Position numbers and translations under genes: made by a program. The notes under the pieces are model-generated. The model worked only from the letters and a program-made list of their open reading frames with translations. It was not told the DNA's origin and did no database searches. From Pyrus communis (lineage: Eukaryota; Streptophyta; Magnoliopsida; Rosales; Rosaceae), in contig NC_084803.1 of the NCBI RefSeq assembly GCF_963583255.1, forward strand, positions 24,712,428-24,776,427: a DNA stretch of 64,000 nucleotides, written 5' to 3'. Of this stretch, positions 56,836 through 64,000 are shown piece by piece. Within the stretch, counting starts at the first letter, position 1, and every line of letters begins with the position of its first letter.

Positions 56836-57192
56836 TGGGTGGTTTAAAAATCACTTCTGAAAAAGTGTAACCAAGAAGCAAATTTTTAAATAAATGGACA
56901 ACAACAACCCGGAGAAAGATATAGAGAAAGTAAGGAATGGGAGAACTTAGAAATAGAGAGAGTAAGGGAAGAGAATTGGATCAATTAGCCCTTGTAGTTG
57001 ATTTAATTCATGACTTTTAGGTATTTGATTACAGATTTGCAAGAGAAGCTAACACTTTTTCGAGTCCTTGCGTGTAAGTAAACACAAGGTAAAGTTTAGA
57101 AGTGAGATGATTTACGTACCTATATTTTAATAGACAATGGAACTCAAGAATCAAAATGATTCTGATTCCCATTCATTGTCTGTAAACTTGAT
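56836..57192. repeat. Right arm of the long inverted repeat
   Basis: Starts CGTTGGGTGGTTTAAAAATC and ends CATTGTCTGTAAAC, the reverse complement of 55233-55603. The ~1.2 kb between the arms holds the proposed first exon and promoter. No TSD was found around the pair. Confidence 0.85.
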
Positions 57193-57637
57193 ATGTGTAG
57201 GCTTTGACGTATCAAAAAAGGACAATAAACAGAGCACGAACTAGGGCCCCAAATGCAGGGGAACTTTAGACAACAATGAAATCATACAACTGATATAAGG
57301 GAAAATTTAGCAAACCAAGTTACCAAACCAAAATCGTTAATTTAATTTACCAAATCCAAAATCACTAAAACCCAAATTTGACCAACTACGAAATTGAGGA
57401 AACTAAACCCTAATTCATAAATTACATAAGGGTTTGGAGAATAATGGTGGACGAATGGAGTCTGGACCGTGGTTCTTGATGGCGAAGACGAGGGTGGTGA
57501 TCATCGCAAGTCGCAACTCGTGATTAGGTGGTGGTCATCCCATTGCTAGAAAAACCTATGGGGTGCAGCAAGGGTTATAAATACCTGATCGGGGTTCTCT
57601 CATATGTTTTTCTCGCCATGGGATGACCACCACCTAC
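57193..57637. other. Unassigned sequence
   Basis: No frame or repeat recognised apart from general AT richness. Confidence 0.35.
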
Positions 57638-58500
57638 TTTGAGAAAGAACTATAAAATTGTAATTGTAAATAAAAATGAAATGAGCTTTAATAAGTGAGG
57701 AGAACAGCAAAAAAAAAAAAAACAGCTTATAACTCAATTGCAAAAACACTAGAGCATCCGATTCACCATAACCAATCCAATTTAATTCCAACAGTTAATT
57801 ATTAGTGAGTAATCATCCAATTTGATGGTCTAATTCTCCTAATTCATATAGGATCTATGGCATCTAGATTTACGCATACTTATATGTGCTAACAATCATT
57901 GGCATCTAGATTACTAAACACATACAAATTCATTAACAATATGGGAACTAACTAAAGGACCATATAAACCCTAGTGTATGGCATCTACATCAAGGAATTC
58001 ATTGTACCATTTGCAAAACGCTAAAACCAAATTAACAACATGGCATCTGTGATAATTTGCATCAAATACACTTAATCAAACCAAAGTGGTGGCCAATCGC
58101 CAAGATTAAAATCAAGTTCAAAAGCACAGTAAAATGATACTCAAAGTGAATGAAAATTCATGGACAATTAAATTGAGAAATTAAGAACTCATAGTTAGGC
58201 TACATCGTAGCCCTAGCGAAAAGAAATTAGTTCCAAGCCATAATCGAAATTAGTACTGAATCCATAAAAATTGAGAAAAAGAACTAGTTTAGAAAAAGCC
58301 TAAAAATCCCCTTGCTCTGCCACACCAAGCTTGTTGTAGTCTTATTGCTTTCCTTCCTTCTTGAATGGTGATCAGGTTGCTTTTCCCCTTTATTTCCTTT
58401 CTTCAATGATCAATAATGATCAACCTCACTATTGGTTCCTTTTATGTTTCTTTGCCTTCTCCTTCTTTCTTTCCTTCTCTGTAACTAACGAATAACTTAA
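57638..58500 (-). repeat. LTR-like repeat of the Athila-like element, left copy
   Basis: From TTTGAGAAAGAACT onward this matches 63160-63910 in the same order (ATTCACCATAACCAATCCAA, TATGGCATCTAGATT, ATCAAGGAATTCAT, CTCTGCCACACCAAG). With Athila-type gag between the copies they are best read as LTR remnants; exact ends and a TSD were not found. Confidence 0.6.
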
Positions 58501-58743
58501 CCTTAAAGCCCATTTATTATTGACCTTGTCTCTTAGGTTTACTTGATGTAGTAAAAGTATGTCGTTGGTTCTTTGGACTCTCCATTTCATCAAAATTTAT
58601 CGCTCAATTCGACTTCCAAGAAATTAGGAATTGGCTAAATCGCCAAATCAATTGACACCAATAAGCAATGCACCAATAATCCAAATTCATGCTCTTGCTA
58701 AGAACCCACGAACTATAGATCAAGACGGAAATTTGGGTGCCTA

Positions 58744-59388
58744 TGTCACATCCCGGCCCCGGGCGGATCACTTCCCGGGCCCACTCCATCACCGTAGCAC
58801 GATATTGTCCGCTTTATGCCCCGACCATGCCCTCACGGTTTTGTTTCTGGGAACTCACATAAGAACTTCCCGATGGGTCACCCATCCTGGGAATGCTCTC
58901 ACATGCTACTCGCTTAACTTCGGAGTTCCCATGGAACCCGAAGCCAGTGAGCTCCCAAAAGGCCTCGTGCTAGGTAGGGATGAGAATATACATTTAAGGA
59001 TCACTCCCCTGGGCGATGTGGGATATCACAATCCACCCCCCTTAGGGGCCCGACGTCCTCGTCGGCACACACGCGACTAGGGTAAGGCTCTGATACCAAA
59101 TTGTCACATCCCGGCCCGGGGCAAATCACTTCTCGGGCCCCCTCCACCATCATAGCACGATATTGTCCGCTTTGGGCCCCGACCATGCCCTCACGGTTTT
59201 GTTTCTGGGAACTCACACGAGAACTTCTCGATGGGTCACTCATCCTGGGAATGCTCTCACATGCTACTCGCTTAACTTCGGAGTTCCCATGGAACCCGAA
59301 GCCAGTGAGCTCCCAAAAGGCCTCATACTAGGTAGGGATGGAAATATACATTTAAGGATCACTCCCCTGGGCGATGTGGGATGTCACA
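58744..59388 (-). mobile_element. Complete Cassandra TRIM element
   Basis: Two 287-bp LTRs (58744-59030, 59102-59388; TGTCACATCCCGG...TCACA) flank a 71-bp interior. The TSD GCCTA is at 58739-58743 and 59389-59393. On the minus strand the interior has the primer site TGGTATCAGAGC (59098-59087) and an AAGGGGGGTGGAT purine tract (about 59043-59031). There is no coding capacity, as expected: Cassandra is mobilised by others. Plus-strand frames of 76-149 residues across it are shadows of the GC-rich LTRs. Confidence 0.95.
58864..58929 (-). promoter_or_regulatory. 5S-rRNA-like Pol III promoter region in the Cassandra LTR
   Basis: The minus strand reads CTCCGAAGTTAAGCGAG...GGATGGGTGACCCATCGGGAAG, matching the A-box to C-box half of plant 5S rRNA. 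The other LTR has the same at about 59286-59222, with GATGAGTGACC. Not a 5S gene: the rest of the rRNA is absent. Confidence 0.8.
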
Positions 59389-59393
59389 GCCTA

Positions 59394-60380
59394 TCTTTCT
59401 AAATCCTTTCAGCTTAATTTCTTTTTAAATTGGGTTTGTCAGCGTGCTGCTCGTACAAATTAAAAGAGAAAGCAAAGCTCTCTTTCTCTTTTCCGTGCAA
59501 ATGAAAAGATAAAGGGCTACAACCAGTCACTTGCAAATCCTTTCTTTGTCATTCTTCATATAAGTTAAATATTGGAAATATAAAATATTGAATTCAATGA
59601 CACATAAACCTACTTGTTCAAACCATTGGTCAAAGGCATCCTTTTTTATTCAAACAAAACTCCAACCATCTCATTTGACTAGAAATTAAAGAAACTAGTA
59701 GGAACTTTTTCATCTCACAAAACATGTAATTTTATTCATTTAGTTGCAATATATCACCAGAAAATGTATTAGTTCGGACAAAACAAATAGTACAATTTGC
59801 ACTCATCAAATACCCTCGAACTTACATTTTGCTAGTCATCAAGCAAAAGAAAAAAAAAAACATGAAAAAGTAATAACATGGAAAATGTTACATTCCTCTT
59901 ATGTGGACCTCAAAGAATCTCAATCAAGAGTTAATAACAATCAAGAATTTTCGTAAGCACAAAGCAAGTAAATCTACCATCTTCCAAGTGTTAGCAAATA
60001 CCTTTCAATCATCCTTGAGGTGTAAATTCCAAACTTCTTTAACGTCATCATATGCAAACAAATGACCTTCTCACTGGCATACTCTTTCACACATATTTCT
60101 GGGTTAATGTGTTTCACTTAAATGATCTCATTAAAACATATATGCTTGCTTGTCCACCTAACTCGCTATCAAATTCAAGTAATTCTTTGGATCAAGAGGC
60201 CTTTTGTCGAGTTATAATGGGGCTAAGGGTGATAGGCTAATGAAAGAACAAATATGGAAATGAAAGCTTTCTGAAAAAGTACACATTGGAAGTTTCCCAA
60301 CATCAACAACCTTAATTTGGAAGCAAACCCAACAAAACAAGTAGCACCTGCTACTTTCCCACTACAACTTCAAATGGAAA
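59394..60380 (-). other. Unassigned interior of the Athila-like element
   Basis: Only short frames. Pol downstream of the pre-RT motif is not seen, so the RT, RNase H and integrase have been deleted or decayed beyond recognition. Confidence 0.4.
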
Positions 60381-61200
60381 TATACATTTTTCATCAAAAG
60401 TTCATTCCTCCAACTCATTGAGATTGACATCAATGATAACAAGTAGAGTTTCGGCATTACCAAGAAACACATATTTCAGGTATGTCAGCAATAGCTTTAA
60501 CTTTCTCTTTGGTGCACCCTCAATAAATGGCTTAATTCTTATTGTGGATGATTTTAGCTCCTCACAGTAATCTTTTATTGCTGATTATGTGAAATGGCTA
60601 AATTAGGCATGGAAGAAAGGACAACAATGTCTTTGTTCATATTAGTACTCAATTTTGGACGAGCTAAGCATACTTTCAATGGATCTTCAAAATGTAGTTC
60701 CATAAACTTATGATGTACAACATCCTCCAAAACATCAACTAGAAAACATTCTTCAAAACATTTGGTTGTTTCATTGCTTCAAAGACCTTGAAGACCACTT
60801 ATTTGCCTCTTTCCCTCAAAGTGAGATGACCTTGTTTAATATCAATTAAAGTTCCAACAGTTGCCATGAATTGGCAGCTAAGAATGATAGGAATTTCTCT
60901 ATCCTCCTCCATGCTAAGTACCAGAAAATCTGCCAGTAATATAAATTGATCAACTCTGACATGATCCTTTTTCGATAGGTAATTGAACGATCAACAAGCT
61001 ACAAAGAAACAAAAGTTGATTTCATTTATCCCCAACCAAGTTGTTTGAATATGGTAAATGGCATCAAATTAATGCTAGCTCCTAAATCAATCAAAGTTTT
61101 TTCAAAAGAATATCTGCCAATTGTATAAGGTATAGTAAAACCCCTTTGGATATTTCAATCTGGGTGATAATTTCTTTTGTAGCACAGCACTACATTCTTT
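60380..61200 (-). pseudogene. Athila-like protease and pre-RT remnant
   Basis: Around 61125-61030 the minus strand reads SFEKTLIDLGASINLMPF, the Athila protease signature (usually CDLGASINLMP). Around 60540-60470 it reads EGAPKRKLKLLLTYLKYVFL, the segment preceding reverse transcriptase. The pieces are in different frames with stops. Confidence 0.7.
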
Positions 61201-62125
61201 AGACAACATCACCGTCTCATGCTCAGCAAATCTCTTCTTGGTGCATGTCTTTCAAAAAATTTCATAACTCGGAATTTGTTCCACTGCATCAAGCAAAAAA
61301 ATGTTAATGTGAACTTTTTTAAACAAATAAAAAATGTTAGAAAATTGTTGATCTTTCTTAGCCTTTTGTAACTATTGAGGATACGGAATAGGAGGGGAAA
61401 ATTTGCTCTCATGTACTCGTTCTTCCTCTTGAAGTTCAGTGACGATATTTTCAAACTTTTCAACTGGTTGCACTTTTCCTTCACCCTTTGTCTCTGCAAC
61501 TTTACCACTCCGAAGTGTGACAGTTTTTTACTTGCTCTTGATTATTGGGATTGATCTCAATTTAACTCGAAAACTTGGATTTTTCTCTCTCAACCATTGC
61601 ATTGGCAGTCTGACCAACCTGATCCTCTAGCTTGCATATGGATGCTTGCTAATTTTGTAGAGAAGTCTGAGTTGTTTGCATGAAATTGTTGGTGTTCTAA
61701 GGAAAAGTGTTGGTAGTTTGTGCGAATTGAGCTATCATATCTTCTATGGAATTCTTTTTGGCTTTATTGGTTCTAGAACGGTAAAAGGGGTTCATTTGAT
61801 TTTGTTGATTATTCTTCCAAACAAAATTTGGTGATGACTACAATCAAGATTATATTTATTTGAGAATGGATCAAACTATTGGTTGTTGAAGTTGTTTACT
61901 TGATTGGCTTGTTCTTGAATAAACTCTGAAAAGAAACTGCTAATTGGGCACTTGATACCTGAATGTGCCTACACAAATTTCACAAATGACATCAAAAGAT
62001 TTCACATATTTCACAGTCATTAAATTATCAAACCTATCATTTTAACTAGAAATTTGTGCAGCCATAGCCAACAAGGTGTCAATCTAATTTACTCCGGCTT
62101 TCTTCAATAATTCTTTATATGTACC

Positions 62126-62713
62126 CTAAATTTGAGAATTAGCAGCCAATGTATTGAATAGTGTAGAAGCTTCGTCAATGGTCTTTGTCATTAGATCACC
62201 CCCACTAGGAGCATCTATCATCTGCTTGTTATCAGAATTTAAACCTTGATAGAAATTCTGATGTTGCAACCATTCTGGTAGATCATGATATGGGTACTTT
62301 AACAGCACATCTCTGAAATGCTCCCAACTCTCATAAAAGGGCTCACCATGGAATTGACCAAAAGTCATTATGTCATTCCTCAATTTAGCAGTCTTGGAAG
62401 GAGGGAAGAATTTTTGCAAAAATTTGCTTGCCAAGTCATTCCAAGTTGTAATTGAGTTGGGTGGAAGAGATTGGAGCCAAGTCTTCACCTTGTTTTTCAG
62501 TGAGAACGCGAACAAATGTAATCTAATGGGTTCATCAATCATGTTATGGATCTTTAGTGTGTCACAAATCTCAAGAAATTCATTGATATGCAAATTAGGC
62601 TCTTCGGATAACAAGCCATAAAATGACGACATCAATTGAATGAAAGACGGCTTCAACTCGAAATTGTTGGCAACAATTTGTGAACGAACGATGCATGAAG
62701 GTGAGATTGTCAC
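62126..62713 (-). pseudogene. Athila-like Gag fragment, 195 codons
   Basis: The open frame has no ATG at its right end (GTG), so it is an internal part. It contains DTLKIHNMIDEPIRLHLFAF, WLQSLPPNSITTWNDLASKF and FHGEPFYESWEHFRDVLLKY, clear retrotransposon Gag (PF03732-type) of the Athila/Tat group. It ends at TAG before 62126; the knuckle and linker further left are frameshifted. Confidence 0.85.
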
Positions 62714-62759
62714 ACAGAAGTATCAACGTTTGATTCTCGTTCAGATTGAGAGAAATTTC

Positions 62760-63159
62760 GTCAGTCCGTTCTTGTGGCTTTGTGTGCGCTTTATGTAGAT
62801 GTCAGAAAGTTCTCTCAATTTCTGAATCGTACGGTAGAAGCTCTAAACTCCGAGAACGGCAGCCGTACACGAACCTCAAAAAGTACCTAAAAAGAAAAGA
62901 AAACAAAAACAAAAATTTAAATCAACACAAATAAGCTAGAAATAGAAATAGTTCAATCTTCGTCGACAGCATCAAAAACTTGTTTCCAAAATTAGATTAA
63001 CCGAAATCAACCCAATTAAGTTCAAATTTTAATGCTTGCAAGAGTACGAATCGTAAAGTAGTATGGTAGGCAAGCACAAGATCATTCCAACTAAGATTCA
63101 TAAAAGTCTATTATCTAACCTAATTAAATTGCACTTGAATTGAATTAAACGATTGCTGA
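62760..63159 (-). other. Leader region of the Athila-like element
   Basis: At about 62868-62847 the minus strand reads GTACGGCTGCCGTTCTCGGA, which may be a decayed tRNA-Asp-type primer site. Otherwise non-coding. Confidence 0.3.
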
Positions 63160-63910
63160 TTTGAGAAAGAACTTTGAAATTGGAATTGTAAATAACATGA
63201 AATGAGCTTTAATATGTGAGGTGAACAACAAAGAAAACAACTTATAACTCAATTGTGAAAGACACTACGGTATCTGATTCACCATAACCAATCCAACTTA
63301 ATTCCAACAATTAATTATTAGTAAGTAATCACCAAATTTGACGGTCAAATTCTCCTAATTCATATAGTACCTATGGCATCTAGATTACTGAACAAATACA
63401 AATTCATTAACAATTTGCGAACTAACTAAGGGACCGCATGAAACCTAGTGTATGGCATCTACATCAAGGAATTCATGGTACCATTTACAGGAGCTAAAAC
63501 CGAATTAACAACATAGCATCTGTGATAATTTGCATCAAATACACTTAATTTAAACAAAAGTGGTGGCCATTCGCTAGGATTAAAATCAAGTTCTTAAGCA
63601 CAGCAAAATGATACTCAAAGTGAATGAAAATTCATGATAATTAAATTGAGAAATTAAGAATTCATAGTTAGGCTACATTGTAACCCCGTGAAAAAAGATT
63701 AGTTCCAAGACATAATCGAAATTAGTACTGAATCCATAAAATAAACAAGAAAAACTAGTTTAGAAAAGGCTTGAAAATCCCTTTGCTCTGCCACACCAAG
63801 TTTATTGTACCCTTCTTGCTTTCCTTCCTTCTTCATTAATAATGATCAACCTCATTATTTGATGAATTAATTCCAAGCACTCCAACTAGTTCCTTTTGTG
63901 TTTCTTTGCT
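63160..63910 (-). repeat. LTR-like repeat of the Athila-like element, right copy
   Basis: Aligns with 57638-58500 (see there). The match stops at about 63910, where a different sequence begins. Confidence 0.6.
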
Positions 63911-64000
63911 ATAACAACCCGTCCCTGTAAGATTTTATTAATTTTAAAAGAGTGAATTGATGAAAATGCCCTTAGAGGTAGGGATTTTGACTTTCATTGA
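63911..64000. mobile_element. Possible start of a further LTR element at the window edge
   Basis: TATAACAACCCGTCCCTGTAAGA is abruptly unlike the other copy of the repeat and resembles the 5' ends of some plant gypsy LTRs. Only 90 bp are visible. Confidence 0.3.

Noticed and set aside
58864..58929. A 5S rRNA gene
   Set aside because: Only the internal promoter half matches 5S rRNA and it sits inside an LTR with TRIM structure.
58631..59402. ORFs of 76-149 residues across the Cassandra LTRs
   Set aside because: Cassandra is non-coding; the frames come from the 5S-like, GC-rich LTRs.
1..64000. CRISPR arrays, operons, riboswitches, tRNA genes
   Set aside because: None seen; the tRNA-like matches are retrotransposon primer sites, and the sequence is plant nuclear DNA.

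Overview
This is a plant nuclear window that is almost entirely transposable-element sequence, with two ordinary-looking host genes. The evidence for a plant is the Ty1/copia and Ty3/gypsy LTR retrotransposons, CACTA and hAT DNA elements, a Cassandra TRIM with 5S-rRNA-like LTRs, an endogenous plant pararetrovirus, and a spliced ARM/TPR gene. The Cassandra LTR and the general repeat mix look Rosaceae-like (apple/pear group is my guess); that species call is an inference. All target-site duplications (TSDs) quoted below were read directly from the sequence.

Layout. 1-802: one end of a CACTA element with a small two-exon gene on the minus strand. 820-8764: a complete, young, non-autonomous LTR retrotransposon (1981-bp LTRs, TSD TTCAA, tRNA-Asp primer site) that has lost gag-pol but keeps an antisense coiled-coil ORF. 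9764-16412: a solo gypsy-type LTR (TSD TTTCA) split by an intact copia retrotransposon at 10413-15475 (TSD ATTGC) with one 1450-residue polyprotein and non-canonical TATTG...CAATA LTR ends. 17682-18742: a short non-autonomous hAT element. 18838-19769: broken copia gag. 19817-20530: six ~117-bp degenerate repeats directly upstream of an intronless GT47 glycosyltransferase gene (20651-22177).

22842-48515 is a nested stack. A TIR element with ~113-bp arms was cut in its right arm by a Tat-like gypsy retrotransposon coding on the minus strand (23448-48475, TSD ACACT). That was cut by a second hAT copy (24970-37305), which in turn received a solo LTR (25208-27434), a foldback element (27689-28197) and a defective endogenous caulimovirid (about 28621-34800), with a second solo LTR of the same family (34822-37030) at the virus edge. 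The Tat-like element carries decayed gag, protease, RT, two RNase H blocks and integrase, a plus-strand (antisense) extra ORF, and hairpin-bearing tandem repeats. A solo Cassandra LTR (40774-41060) sits in the antisense ORF.

48893-50060 holds a diverged LTR relic and a tandem duplication. 52363-56350 is a host gene on the minus strand for a two-coding-exon ARM/TPR protein, whose probable promoter and 5' UTR exon lie between two ~360-bp inverted arms. 57638-63910 is an eroded Athila-like element on the minus strand (gag, protease) with a complete Cassandra element (58744-59388, TSD GCCTA). I saw no tRNA or rRNA genes, CRISPR arrays or prokaryotic features.
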